Assembly: GCF_004768785.1 (NCBI RefSeq)
Contig: NZ_SRMQ01000006.1
Location: 1-64,000 of the forward strand
Reading direction: 5' to 3'
Source: Caproiciproducens galactitolivorans
Lineage (GTDB): Bacteria > Bacillota > Clostridia > Oscillospirales > Acutalibacteraceae
DNA: 64,000 nt
The position numbers were made by a program, and so were the translations under genes. The stretch's first letter is position 1. Every line of letters begins with the position of its first letter. The notes below the pieces were generated by a model, which saw only the letters and a list, made by a program, of their open reading frames with translations, was not told the DNA's origin and ran no database searches. This document shows positions 1 to 8,831 of this stretch, in pieces.

Positions 1-81
1 GAATACGCTGAAGACTGGTCCGTTTCCAGAGCATATTTGAATCCCAAATCGATTCAGACACTTCTGCTAAGCGCAGCTTAA
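1..81 (+). CDS. C-terminal end of an unidentified protein, truncated by the window edge
   Basis: The first 26 codons are open in frame 1 and end at a TAA at 79-81. The peptide reads EYAEDWSVSRAYLNPKSIQ and ends LLLSAA. I do not recognise the family and cannot see the start, so this may be the true tail of an upstream gene or a chance open frame. No terminator hairpin follows it. Confidence 0.25.
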   Translation, partial: EYAEDWSVSRAYLNPKSIQTLLLSAA

Positions 82-193
82 TTCATTTCGTGGAGTCCCC
101 AAATTGCGAACTTCTCTTGACATAGCCTATACAAGCAAAGAAATTTAATATAAGTCAAAAGAAAATTCTATGGATTTAAAGATTTACAAAAGT

Positions 194-199
194 TATACT
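194..199 (+). promoter_or_regulatory. Possible -10 box of the mgl promoter
   Basis: TATACT lies 17 bp downstream of a poor -35 (TGGATT, 171-176). A weak -35 is what an activator-dependent promoter would show, which fits control by the response regulator encoded at 4383. A TTGACA at 117-122 has no well-spaced -10. The assignment is tentative. Confidence 0.3.
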
Positions 200-212
200 G
201 TCTAATAGTAAG

Positions 213-260
213 GTGCAAACCAAATGAATTTTGTGCAAATGCACAAAATTAAGTTTGCAC
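213..260. promoter_or_regulatory. Nested palindromic operator upstream of mglB
   Basis: Two inverted repeats are nested here. The inner one (227-250) has perfect 11-bp arms, AATTTTGTGCA and TGCACAAAATT, around a 2-bp AA spacer. The outer one pairs GTGCAAAC (213-220) with GTTTGCAC (253-260). The result is four copies of a GTGCAAA/TTTGCAC half-site within 48 bp, ending 31 bp before the mglB start. This looks like a multi-site protein-binding region. If the TATACT at 194-199 is the -10, the sites lie in the transcribed leader, which suggests repression or a leader role rather than simple activation. The cognate regulator is not proven. Confidence 0.6.
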
Positions 261-291
261 ACAATCATTATGAAAGTAGGGGGATTGTATT

Positions 292-1371
292 ATGAAAAAA
301 ATAGCTGTGTTGCTTCTTGCCGTACTGATGATGGCATCTACGGTGGTTGGTTGCTCCAACTCACAGACAGACAGCAAAGCCGCACTTGCGGAAGTCAAAA
401 CCGAGAAAAACAAGGCGGATGCTTCCGATGTCAATGTTGGCGTGTGCATCTACAAATTTGACGACACATTTATGACAGGTGTCCGCAATAATATGAGCGC
501 ACAGGCCGAAACGCTGGGCGCGAAGCTGGACATCGTGGATTCCCAGAACAAACAGCCCACCCAGAACGAGCAGGTTGATACCTTTATCACAAAAGGCGTT
601 AACGCGCTGGCAGTCAACCCGGTTGACCGTACTGCGGCCGCGCCGCTGGTTGAAAAGGCAAAAGCAGCAGGTCTTCCGATCGTTTTCCTCAACCGCGAGC
701 CGGAAGCAAACGTTATGAAGAGCTACGACAAGGTTTGGTATGTCGGAGCGAAGGCAGAGGAGTCCGGAACCATGTCTGGCGAACTCATCGCGGATTACTT
801 TAAAGCGAACAAGTCCGCCGACAAGAACGGCGACGGCATTATCCAGTATGTAATGCTGCAGGGCGAGCCGGGCCATCAGGATGCAACCCTTCGCACCATG
901 TATTCCGTCAAGGCGATCGAAGACGCCGGCTTTAAGACCCAGAAGCTGGCTGCCGACACCGCAATGTGGGATAAAGTTAAGGCAACCGACCTGATGAACA
1001 CCTTTATTTCCTCCCAGGGCCTTGACAAGATAGAAGCCGTTCTGGCAAACAACGACGATATGGCTCTCGGCGCAATCGAAGCACTGAAGGCACAGGGCTA
1101 CAACAAAGGCGACAAATCCAAATATATCCCGGTTGTCGGTGTTGACGCAACCGCTCCGGCGCTGTCGGCCATGGCGGAAGGCTCCATGCTAGGAACCGTT
1201 CTGAACGACGGCGAAAATCAGGGCAAAGCAACGGTCAATATCGCGGTAGCCGCAGCACAGGGCAAGGAAATCAACAAGGAAACCATCGGCTATGATGTTA
1301 AAGACGGCAAATATGTTTGGATTCCGTATGTAAAGGTAACAGCGGAAAACTACAAGCAATTCCAGAAATAA
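292..1371 (+). CDS. mglB: Galactose/methyl-galactoside ABC transporter substrate-binding lipoprotein
   Basis: 359 aa. The N-terminus is a lipoprotein signal peptide with lipobox TVVG-C (Cys21), so the mature protein should be tethered outside the membrane. The body is a type-I periplasmic sugar-binding fold. It contains the MglB calcium-loop motif DKNGDGIIQY and the sugar-site stretch NNDDMALGAIEAL. It should capture D-galactose or glucose and deliver it to MglA/MglC. The ribosome site TAGGGGG lies about 7 nt before ATG 292. The gene is first in mglBAC. A strong hairpin follows it before mglA, as is common where the binding protein is made in excess. A paralogue lies at 8832. Confidence 0.93.
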   Translation: MKKIAVLLLAVLMMASTVVGCSNSQTDSKAALAEVKTEKNKADASDVNVGVCIYKFDDTFMTGVRNNMSAQAETLGAKLDIVDSQNKQPTQNEQVDTFITKGVNALAVNPVDRTAAAPLVEKAKAAGLPIVFLNREPEANVMKSYDKVWYVGAKAEESGTMSGELIADYFKANKSADKNGDGIIQYVMLQGEPGHQDATLRTMYSVKAIEDAGFKTQKLAADTAMWDKVKATDLMNTFISSQGLDKIEAVLANNDDMALGAIEALKAQGYNKGDKSKYIPVVGVDATAPALSAMAEGSMLGTVLNDGENQGKATVNIAVAAAQGKEINKETIGYDVKDGKYVWIPYVKVTAENYKQFQK

Positions 1372-1418
1372 GCGCGCGGATTTCCTGCTGAATTGTTATT
1401 CAGACGGTGTCTGTTCAG

Positions 1419-1452
1419 CGGGGAAGGGAAAGCGAAAGCTTTCCGTTCCCCG
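1419..1452 (+). other. Intercistronic stem-loop between mglB and mglA
   Basis: Arms 1419-1433 and 1438-1452 form a 15-bp stem with a single G/G mismatch, closed by a GAAA tetraloop (1434-1437) on a C-G pair. No T-run follows, so this is not an intrinsic terminator. It lies 13 nt before the mglA ribosome site. The expected role is protection of the upstream mglB message, giving more binding protein than ATPase and permease. Confidence 0.75.
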
Positions 1453-1481
1453 TTGATTTCAGCAAAAGGAGGGTATGGTGT

Positions 1482-2981
1482 ATGGGCGAATATGTATTGG
1501 AAATGAATAACATAACAAAGGTATTTCCCGGCGTTAAAGCGTTGGATAACGTCAGCTTAAAGGTCCGCCGCGGCAGCGTGCACGCGCTGATGGGGGAAAA
1601 CGGCGCCGGGAAATCCACACTAATGAAATGCCTTTTCGGCATTTATCAGGAAGACAGCGGCGAGATTATTTTGGACGGCAAACGTGAAAATATTACCAGC
1701 TCAAAACAGGCCCTTGATTTGGGCGTATCCATGATTCATCAGGAACTTCACCCGATTCGTTTCCGACCGGTCATGGAAAACATCTGGCTCGGCCGGTTCC
1801 CCATGCGGGGGATCGCCGTTGACAAAAAGACCATGATCCGAAAAACAAGGGAACTTTTCAAAGAAATTGAACTGGATATCAATCCGGAGACGCTGGCCGG
1901 CAATCTGTCGGCTTCCAACCTTCAGCTGGTGGAAATCGCGAAGGCGGTCAGCTACAATTCGAAGATTATTATTATGGATGAACCGACATCTTCCTTAACG
2001 GATAATGAAACGGAGCATCTGTTTAAAATAATACGTCAGCTAAAGAGCAAGGGGTGCGCAATCATTTATATCTCCCATAAAATGGAGGAAATTCTGAAGA
2101 TTGCCGACGAAGTCACCATCATGCGCGACGGGCAGTATGTGGGAACCTGGCCTGCCGGTGAGCTGACCACCGACCTTATCATCAGCCGCATGGTCGGTCG
2201 TGATATGACAAACCGGTTCCCGCCCCGGACGCATACCCCGGGCGACGAGGTCGTCCTTAAGGTTACGGATCTGTGCTCGCCGATCAAACGCTCCTTCCAG
2301 CATGTCAGCTTTGAGCTGCACAAGGGCGAGATCTTAGGCATCGGCGGTCTTGTGGGCGCACAGCGCACCGAATTGGTGGAAGCGCTTTTCGGGCTTCGCG
2401 CCATTGAATCGGGCGAAGTGGAAAAGGACGGCGAGGTATTTAAGGTGAAATCTGTTCAGGACGCGAAAAAGCACGGCCTTGCCCTTTTAACGGAGGAACG
2501 CCGCGCGACGGGCGTTTTCGGCATTCTTTCCGTACTTGACAACACGGTTATTGCCAGCCAGAAGCAATACGCGAAAAAGGGCGTGCTGCAAAAGCGCAAA
2601 CGCCTGAAGGCGGCGGAAGAATCAAACCGGCAGCTCAACGTAAAAACCCCTTCGCTGGAAACGCTGATGCAGAACCTTTCGGGCGGTAACCAGCAGAAGG
2701 TTCTAATTGCCCGCTGGTTGCTGACGCAACCCGATATCCTCATTCTGGACGAACCGACGCGCGGCATTGACGTGGGTGCAAAGTACGAAATTTATACGAT
2801 TATGATGGATTTGGTCAAACAGGGGAAGTCCATTATTATGATTTCGTCCGAAATGCCGGAGCTATTGGGTGTATCCGACCGGGTTATGGTTATGTGCGAG
2901 GGGCGCGTGTCGGGCATCTTGAGCCGCGAAGAGGCGGATCAGATCAAAGTCATGCAGCTTGCCACAAAGTTCGTCCAGTAG
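1482..2981 (+). CDS. mglA: Galactose/methyl-galactoside ABC transporter ATP-binding protein
   Basis: 499 aa with two fused ABC ATPase domains, as in the CUT2 sugar importers. The first domain has Walker A GENGAGKST (about residues 39-47), a degenerate signature NLSASNLQLVEIAKA and Walker B IIIMDEPTSS. The second has a degenerate P-loop (GGLVGAQRTE), the signature NLSGGNQQK and ILDEPTRGID. Only one site is therefore likely to be a full ATPase, as is normal for MglA/RbsA. The start was set at ATG 1482 because AAGGAGGG (1466-1473) is ideally spaced. The longer open frame would run through the intercistronic hairpin. It powers galactose import with MglC. Confidence 0.93.
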   Translation: MGEYVLEMNNITKVFPGVKALDNVSLKVRRGSVHALMGENGAGKSTLMKCLFGIYQEDSGEIILDGKRENITSSKQALDLGVSMIHQELHPIRFRPVMENIWLGRFPMRGIAVDKKTMIRKTRELFKEIELDINPETLAGNLSASNLQLVEIAKAVSYNSKIIIMDEPTSSLTDNETEHLFKIIRQLKSKGCAIIYISHKMEEILKIADEVTIMRDGQYVGTWPAGELTTDLIISRMVGRDMTNRFPPRTHTPGDEVVLKVTDLCSPIKRSFQHVSFELHKGEILGIGGLVGAQRTELVEALFGLRAIESGEVEKDGEVFKVKSVQDAKKHGLALLTEERRATGVFGILSVLDNTVIASQKQYAKKGVLQKRKRLKAAEESNRQLNVKTPSLETLMQNLSGGNQQKVLIARWLLTQPDILILDEPTRGIDVGAKYEIYTIMMDLVKQGKSIIMISSEMPELLGVSDRVMVMCEGRVSGILSREEADQIKVMQLATKFVQ

Positions 2982-3009
2982 AGTCAGAATAGAAAGAGAG
3001 GCTGCGTAT

Positions 3010-4233
3010 ATGCAAGGAGAAAAAATTATCCCCAGACAAAAATTTGCTCTGGTTTACATAATTTCAGGATCGATCTTTTTGTTATTGGGCCTTATCCTGG
3101 AATTTTTCCTCTATTCCAAGAAAATGTATGATATGCCGTGGTTCCTGGTCGGAATAGGCGCGTGCCTGGGTATTTACGGCCTGCTGCAGATTTTGAACGC
3201 GGAGCGTATCGGAACCCACGTTGTGATTTCCCAAAAAACGATAAAAACTTTTTTAACGAACTATGCGATTATCCTCGCCTTGCTCGTGCTGGTTATTGTG
3301 ATCATCTTTATTGAGCCCCGTTTCATGCAGATTCGGGTTCTCTTGGATATTATGACGCAGTCTTCCACAAGGTTGATTATCGCGTTGGGAATTTGTTTTA
3401 CCCTTTTGATTGCGGGTACCGACCTTTCGGCAGGCCGCATGGTCGGCCTGGCGGCGGTTGTTTCCACCTCGCTGATGCAGACGGCGGACTATGCGAACCG
3501 GTTTTTCCCGGGGCTGCCGCAGATTCCGGTTGTGTACGCCATTTTGGCTGCCGTCGTTGTCTGTCTGCTGTTCGGCGTGCTGAACGGTTTTCTGGTTGCA
3601 CAGTTCGACATGCACCCGTTCATTGCGACGCTGGCTGTGCAGGTTATTGTTTTCGGCGCGTGTTCGTTGTACTTCGATATGCCCCCGAACCATTCTCAAC
3701 CGATCGGCGGCATTCGTTCCGACTTTACCAGCTTGGGACAGTTCAAATTTTTCAAGGGTTTCTTCGGAGGATTTTCCATTCTCATCCCGATCGCGCTGGT
3801 TATCACGCTGATTATTTGGTTTGTGCTGAATAAAACGGTATTCGGCAAAAACGTTTATGCAATCGGCGGCAACCGCGAAGCGGCGATTGTTTCCGGCGTA
3901 AACGTGTATGCCACCATTATGGGAATCTTCATACTCGCATCCGCCCTGTACGGGATCGGCGGTGTGCTGGAAGCTGCCCGGACCGCCGGCGCCACGAACA
4001 ATTACGGCAACGGGTACGAGCTGGATGCCATTGCGGCCTGCGTGGTGGGTGGCGTTTCCCTGAACGGCGGCGTCGGAAAAATTGGCGGCATTATATCTGG
4101 TGTTCTGATTTTTACTGTCATTCAATACGGTTTGCAGTTTATCAACGTAAGCCCGATGTGGCAGCAGATTATCAAGGGAATTATCATTGCAATTGCGGTT
4201 GCAATCGATCTTTCCAAGTACAGAAAGAAATAA
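3010..4233 (+). CDS. mglC: Galactose/methyl-galactoside ABC transporter permease
   Basis: 407 aa, mostly hydrophobic, with about ten membrane segments of the BPD_transp_2 (RbsC/MglC) family. Conserved blocks include GTDLSAGRMVGLAAV and the late loop GGVSLNGGVGKIGG. It forms the membrane channel of the MglBAC importer. The start was set at ATG 3010, 28 bp after mglA, behind GAAAGAGAGG. Earlier in-frame codons overlap mglA and lack a ribosome site. The first two membrane segments and the hydrophilic stretch between them make the protein longer than the roughly 340 aa of E. coli MglC, which is usual in Clostridia. Confidence 0.92.
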   Translation: MQGEKIIPRQKFALVYIISGSIFLLLGLILEFFLYSKKMYDMPWFLVGIGACLGIYGLLQILNAERIGTHVVISQKTIKTFLTNYAIILALLVLVIVIIFIEPRFMQIRVLLDIMTQSSTRLIIALGICFTLLIAGTDLSAGRMVGLAAVVSTSLMQTADYANRFFPGLPQIPVVYAILAAVVVCLLFGVLNGFLVAQFDMHPFIATLAVQVIVFGACSLYFDMPPNHSQPIGGIRSDFTSLGQFKFFKGFFGGFSILIPIALVITLIIWFVLNKTVFGKNVYAIGGNREAAIVSGVNVYATIMGIFILASALYGIGGVLEAARTAGATNNYGNGYELDAIAACVVGGVSLNGGVGKIGGIISGVLIFTVIQYGLQFINVSPMWQQIIKGIIIAIAVAIDLSKYRKK

Positions 4234-4260
4234 TTCACCTTTTTACACTATTTCTGCAGA

Positions 4261-4291
4261 AAACCTGCGCAGATTCCTGCGCGGGTTTTTT
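4261..4291 (+). terminator. Rho-independent terminator after mglBAC
   Basis: CCTGCGCA (4264-4271) pairs with TGCGCGGG (4278-4285) across a 6-nt loop, and the flanking A and T runs extend the stem. A T-run follows (4285-4291). It separates the transporter operon from the regulatory genes that start at 4383. Confidence 0.85.
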
Positions 4292-4382
4292 GCAAAGAAA
4301 AATCTTTTTATTACGAACAATAAAGAGGGGTTAAGTATGATACAATACGAACAAACAGAGTTCGAATTGGAGTGAAAAATTT

Positions 4383-5984
4383 ATGGGACTTTACCGTATT
4401 CTTCTTGCGGACGATGAAGAGGAGATACGCGAGGGCATCATAAAGAAAATTGACTGGGAAAGCCTGGGCTATACCGTTGTGGGCGACGCCGAAAACGGAT
4501 TGGACGCGCTGGAAAAAGCCGAGCACCTGCGCCCGGATGTGGTGATGACGGATATTAAAATGCCGTTCATGGACGGGCTGGAGCTGGGGAGCCGCTTGCG
4601 GGATTCCATGCCCTCCACGAAGCTGATCCTGTTTTCTGGCTTCGACGATTTCGAATACGCACAGAAGGCAATCAAAATCAAAGCGGCGGAATATGTGTTA
4701 AAGCCGATTAACGCGAACGAGCTGACGGAAACGCTGAAAAAGATGAAGCAGCAGCTTGACAGCGAGTTTGCGGAGCGGCGCGACGTGGAAATGCTGCGGA
4801 AAGCCTATATGGACAGCCTCCCGGTTATGCGCGAGCAGTTTCTGGTGGGGCTGATTGAAGGCCGCATTTCGGAGGAGCGGATGCGGGCGCAGGCGCCGAT
4901 GTTCCAGATCAACCTGGACGCGGAGGGCGGCTGGGCGGTCGCGGTTGTGCGTGCTGACCGCGCGCCCCTGGAAGGCGCTGTTCTGCGTGAAGAGGAGCTG
5001 ATACCGATCTCGCTGCGGCGTACGGTGGACGAGATATTGGGGAATTACTGCGCCTTTACCGATTTCCTTTATTCCGACTGCGTTGCGGTTATTGCGGAGC
5101 TTTCGCCGGAAACCGGCGTCGTCCCGCTCATCCGCGGCATGAACGAGGTCTGCAAATACGCGGAGCTGGTCATGGGCGTGAAGATGGTTTCCGGAGTGGG
5201 GACGCCCTGCTCTGCGCTGGCGGATATCCGGCATTCTTACCGCGAAGCGCAGGACGCCATGGACTACTGCGCCGTGATGGGCGCGGGCAAGGCAATCTAT
5301 ATTTCGGACGTGGAGCCGGAAACATCCGTGAAGCTCCAGTTCGACGAGCACGACGAGCGCGAGATTTCTAGTGCTATCAAAATGGGATCGGAAGAGGAAA
5401 TAAAGGAAAAAATTGGGACGTTGTTCGCGCGTTTTGAAAGGCGGCTTCTGCCTTTGAACCAGTACCAGATTTATCTGATGGAAATGGTGACTTCTTTGTT
5501 GAAGCTGATGCACGCATACGAGCTGAGTACGGAGGAAATCTTCGGGGAAAATTTCAATTATGTCAACACGATCGCGGCCCTGCGTTCTCCCGTGGAAATG
5601 AAGCAGTGGTGCACGGAATGCTGTATTCGGATCAGTATGCTGGTAAAGCATGAGCGGATTAACTCCACCCGGGTTCTGGCGCAAAACGCGAAGCAGTATA
5701 TCGCGGAAAATTTCCAGAATCCGGATCTTTCCGTGGACAGCCTGTGTTCCTTTCTCCACGTAAGTCCCACTTATTTTTCAACCGTTTTCAAGCGCGAAAC
5801 TGGCATGAGCTTTGTTGCGTACCTTACGGAAGTGCGTTTGCAGGAAGCGGTCAATCTTTTGAATACGACAGATGATAAAACCTATATCATAGCAGGAAAG
5901 GTCGGCTATACGGAACCGAATTATTTCAGTTATGTCTTTAAAAAGAAATTCGGCGTGTCACCTTCAAAATACAGGAACCAGTAA
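4383..5984 (+). CDS. YesN-type response regulator with AraC DNA-binding domain
   Basis: 533 aa. Residues 1-120 form a receiver domain with the acidic pair DD at 10-11, phospho-acceptor Asp57 in TDIKMP and a late lysine in LKPINA. A long middle region of about 300 aa follows. The last 100 residues are an AraC-type double helix-turn-helix (NPDLSVDSLCSFLHVSPTYF, then GYTEPNYFSYVFKKKFGVSPSKYR). The ribosome site is TTGGAG, 10 nt upstream. It is followed by a LytS/YesM-type kinase and a periplasmic sensor protein, so it should be the output of a galactose-sensing system. The likely target is the mgl promoter. Confidence 0.9.
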   Translation: MGLYRILLADDEEEIREGIIKKIDWESLGYTVVGDAENGLDALEKAEHLRPDVVMTDIKMPFMDGLELGSRLRDSMPSTKLILFSGFDDFEYAQKAIKIKAAEYVLKPINANELTETLKKMKQQLDSEFAERRDVEMLRKAYMDSLPVMREQFLVGLIEGRISEERMRAQAPMFQINLDAEGGWAVAVVRADRAPLEGAVLREEELIPISLRRTVDEILGNYCAFTDFLYSDCVAVIAELSPETGVVPLIRGMNEVCKYAELVMGVKMVSGVGTPCSALADIRHSYREAQDAMDYCAVMGAGKAIYISDVEPETSVKLQFDEHDEREISSAIKMGSEEEIKEKIGTLFARFERRLLPLNQYQIYLMEMVTSLLKLMHAYELSTEEIFGENFNYVNTIAALRSPVEMKQWCTECCIRISMLVKHERINSTRVLAQNAKQYIAENFQNPDLSVDSLCSFLHVSPTYFSTVFKRETGMSFVAYLTEVRLQEAVNLLNTTDDKTYIIAGKVGYTEPNYFSYVFKKKFGVSPSKYRNQ

Positions 5985-6032
5985 GATTTCGGGCGGCCGG
6001 GAAATCAGCCCTGTAGAACGGAGGGAATGCTA

Positions 6033-7847
6033 TTGCGGAAAAAAACAAGAGAAATATTGGATAAAATTACACATTTTCTGCAAAAAAGAAGCCTGCAGTT
6101 TACAATATCGCTTACCTTTACCGCAGTTTCGGTGGTGGGAATGCTGATTGTCGGTTTTTCTCTGTCCCTGCGGTACATCGGGCTGAGCGAAAAGATGATT
6201 TCCGAAGACAATACGCACATGGTCAATCAGGTGAACCTGAATCTGGATACCTATCTTCGCAATATGATGCGTATTTCCGACTCCATGTATTACCGCGTGA
6301 TTAAGAACGCGGATCTGTCTACCGACAATATTGGCGATGCCATGAGTTTGTTGTATGAAACGAACCACGACTTGCTGGTCAGCATCGGGGTTTTTTCCAG
6401 CACTGGCAAGGTCATCGCCGCCGAGCCGCTCGCGCAGCTGAAGCCGTCCGCTGGGGTAACCGGCCAAAGCTGGTTTCAGAACGCTTCGCAGAAAATTGAA
6501 AACAGCCATTTTTCAACCCCCCATGTTCAGAATCTTTTTGTGGATCCGGATAATAAATATCATTGGGTAGTTTCGCTCAGCCGCGCTGTGGAACTGACCA
6601 ATGCCGGCTCAATCACTAAGGGCGTCCTGTTGGTAGACATGAATTTCAGCGGAATTGAGCAGATTTGCAAGAACGTGGATATGGGAGAATCCGGATACAT
6701 TTACCTGACCAACCGGAACGGAGAACTGATTTACCATCCGCGGCAGCAGTTGATCTATTCAAATCTGATGCAGGAAAACAATATCGCCGCCGCGCATTAC
6801 GACGACGGCAGCCACAGCGAAACCTTTCAGGGGCAGCGGCGCATGGTGACCGTAAAAACGGTGGGCTATACCGGCTGGAAAATCATCGCCGTAACATCTA
6901 TGCAGGATATTGCCTCGAATTACCAGCAGCTTCGCATTTTCGCGTGGTTCTTTATTTTCTTCTCGATCTTCCTGATGGTTTTCCTGAATCTGTTCCTTTC
7001 TTCGCGCATCGCCAACCCGATTAAGGAGCTGGAACATTCGGTGCAAGACCTTGACAAGGGGAACCTGAGTAGTGTGGATATTGCTATTTCCGGTTCCTAT
7101 GAGGTTCAGCATCTGGGGAAGACGATCCGCTCCATGGTAGACCAGCTTCATAAGCTTATGGACGATATCGTTGCCGAACAGGAATCCAAGCGGAAAAGCG
7201 AACTGGATGCGCTCCAGTCCCAGATTAACCCGCATTTCCTTTATAATACGCTTGATTCCATCATCTGGATGATTGAAAACGAGCGCTATGATGGCGCGGT
7301 CACCATGGTTACGGCGCTGGCGCGGCTGTTCCGCATCAGCCTTTCCAAGGGAAAGAATATCATTTCCGTTGCGGATGAACTGGAGCATGTGCGCAACTAT
7401 CTGACCATTCAGAAGATGCGCTATAAGAACAAATTTGTATATGAAATCGACGCGGAGCCGGAAATGCTCCAATATGCAACCATTAAACTGATTGTACAGC
7501 CCCTTGTGGAAAATGCGATTTACCATGGCATGGAGTTTATGAGCGGGGACGGGGAAATAAAAATCCATGCCTACCGGAAGGAAGACAGCCTGTACATTGA
7601 TATTATCGACAATGGCCTCGGAATGCCCCAGGAACAGGCGGACGCGCTTTTAACGGAAGAAGCCCCGCGCGCGCGTGGAAAAGGCTCCGGAATCGGGCTG
7701 AAGAATGTACAGGAACGCATCCAGCTTTATTTCGGGAAGGATTACGGACTTGCGATTTACAGCGAACCGGACGAAGGCACAACCGCAAGAATACACCTTC
7801 CGCTGAAAACGCTGGAAGAACTGGATGAAGGAGGAGACGCCAAATGA
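6033..7847 (+). CDS. LytS/YesM-family sensor histidine kinase
   Basis: 604 aa. It has a membrane segment at about residues 20-45, a large extracellular Cache-like sensor region to about 300, a second membrane segment (LRIFAWFFIFFSIFLMVF), a HAMP linker, and a His_kinase domain with the phospho-site in QINPHFLYNTLDS. The ATPase domain has LVENAIYHG, DNGLGM and GSGIGLKNVQERI. GGAGGG (6020-6025) is only 1 nt from ATG 6027 but 7 nt from the in-frame TTG 6033, so TTG is preferred (the ATG would add two residues). The next gene overlaps by ATGA, which argues for tight co-expression with the periplasmic partner. Confidence 0.9.
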   Translation: MRKKTREILDKITHFLQKRSLQFTISLTFTAVSVVGMLIVGFSLSLRYIGLSEKMISEDNTHMVNQVNLNLDTYLRNMMRISDSMYYRVIKNADLSTDNIGDAMSLLYETNHDLLVSIGVFSSTGKVIAAEPLAQLKPSAGVTGQSWFQNASQKIENSHFSTPHVQNLFVDPDNKYHWVVSLSRAVELTNAGSITKGVLLVDMNFSGIEQICKNVDMGESGYIYLTNRNGELIYHPRQQLIYSNLMQENNIAAAHYDDGSHSETFQGQRRMVTVKTVGYTGWKIIAVTSMQDIASNYQQLRIFAWFFIFFSIFLMVFLNLFLSSRIANPIKELEHSVQDLDKGNLSSVDIAISGSYEVQHLGKTIRSMVDQLHKLMDDIVAEQESKRKSELDALQSQINPHFLYNTLDSIIWMIENERYDGAVTMVTALARLFRISLSKGKNIISVADELEHVRNYLTIQKMRYKNKFVYEIDAEPEMLQYATIKLIVQPLVENAIYHGMEFMSGDGEIKIHAYRKEDSLYIDIIDNGLGMPQEQADALLTEEAPRARGKGSGIGLKNVQERIQLYFGKDYGLAIYSEPDEGTTARIHLPLKTLEELDEGGDAK

Positions 7848-8818
7848 CCCGGAAAAAGGTTCTGGTGTTTTTCCTGATTCTTTTCGCGTTTATCAGTTCT
7901 TTCGTTCTGTTGAACCGGGAGCGCTATTTCGGCAAAAAAATCGTCAGTCCTTATGAAATTTCGGTAATCTGCCGAAGCAGCAGCACGGCAAGCAGCACGT
8001 CCGTCCGGCAGGGAATGGAGCAGGCGGCGAAGGATTTGAATGCGGAAATCAGTTTTATTACGCTTCAAAAGGAAAACAGCGCCGAAGAGCAGGTTTCCCT
8101 CTTGAAGCGGGAAATCCGCAACGGCGCGGACGCGGTTGTCATCTCGCCCGTGAATTCGGAGGATTTAGAGCAGCCCGTAAGGGAAGCGATGAAAAGCGTT
8201 CCGGTAATCGCCATGCAGTCCACGGTGGAATCGATTCCAAATCTGCCGCTCATCTCCTGTGATAACGAAAAGCTTGGTAGCGCCCTGGCGCAGGCGGCCG
8301 CCGGGGACGGAAAGAACTTGCTCCGGATTGCTATTCTGCGCAACAGTATGGATTGCAGCAGCATCCGCCGGCGCTATGACGGCGTGATGAAAATTCTCGA
8401 TGAGGGCAAAAACAAGATCGAGTACTGGGATATTCCCAACGGAAGCCAACAAGCGTACGATACGGCAAAGGGAATGCTTCTGAGCAGCGCGGCGGACACC
8501 GTCATTGCGCTGGACGCTTCCACGCTGGAAGCGGTGGCAAAAGCGGAACAGGACTTATCAAAATCCGGCTTCACCAAAGTGCGTATTTTTGGAATTGGGC
8601 GAACGGATACGATTGTTTCTCTCCTAGACAGCCGGATTATCCGTTCGGTCGGCGTGGAAAACGAGTACAACCTTGGATATCTCAGTATTCAGGCCGCGGT
8701 CGATAAAATCAATAAAAAGCCGGATTCGCACGATCCCAGCATTAATTTTGCCGTGATAAACCAGGAAAATATGTACAGCTCGGAAAATCAGAGGCTGCTT
8801 TTCCCGTTTTCAAGATAA
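7844..8818 (+). CDS. Membrane-anchored periplasmic sugar-binding sensor protein (XylFII-like)
   Basis: 324 aa. A single N-terminal membrane anchor (about residues 5-23) lacks a lipobox cysteine. It is followed by a type-I periplasmic-binding fold (motifs GADAVVISPVNSEDLEQPV and ISCDNEKLGSALAQAAAG). The start ATGA overlaps the kinase stop. Known precedent: in Clostridium, the xylose-binding protein XylFII pairs with the kinase LytS and the regulator YesN to control sugar import. By position and architecture this protein should be the ligand-binding partner of the kinase at 6033. The sugar, presumably galactose, is inferred from the neighbouring mgl genes. Confidence 0.82.
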   Translation: MTRKKVLVFFLILFAFISSFVLLNRERYFGKKIVSPYEISVICRSSSTASSTSVRQGMEQAAKDLNAEISFITLQKENSAEEQVSLLKREIRNGADAVVISPVNSEDLEQPVREAMKSVPVIAMQSTVESIPNLPLISCDNEKLGSALAQAAAGDGKNLLRIAILRNSMDCSSIRRRYDGVMKILDEGKNKIEYWDIPNGSQQAYDTAKGMLLSSAADTVIALDASTLEAVAKAEQDLSKSGFTKVRIFGIGRTDTIVSLLDSRIIRSVGVENEYNLGYLSIQAAVDKINKKPDSHDPSINFAVINQENMYSSENQRLLFPFSR

Positions 8819-8831
8819 GAGGAGGGGTTCT

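Noticed and set aside
117-122. TTGACA as the -35 of the mgl promoter
   Set aside because: No acceptable -10 lies 16-18 bp downstream; TATACT at 194-199 is too far away.
3253-4125. Minus-strand open frame opposite mglC, and similar antisense frames opposite argC, argB and the response regulator gene
   Set aside because: The translations are rich in Arg, His, Asn and Gln, typical of antisense frames of GC-biased genes; no starts with ribosome sites were seen.
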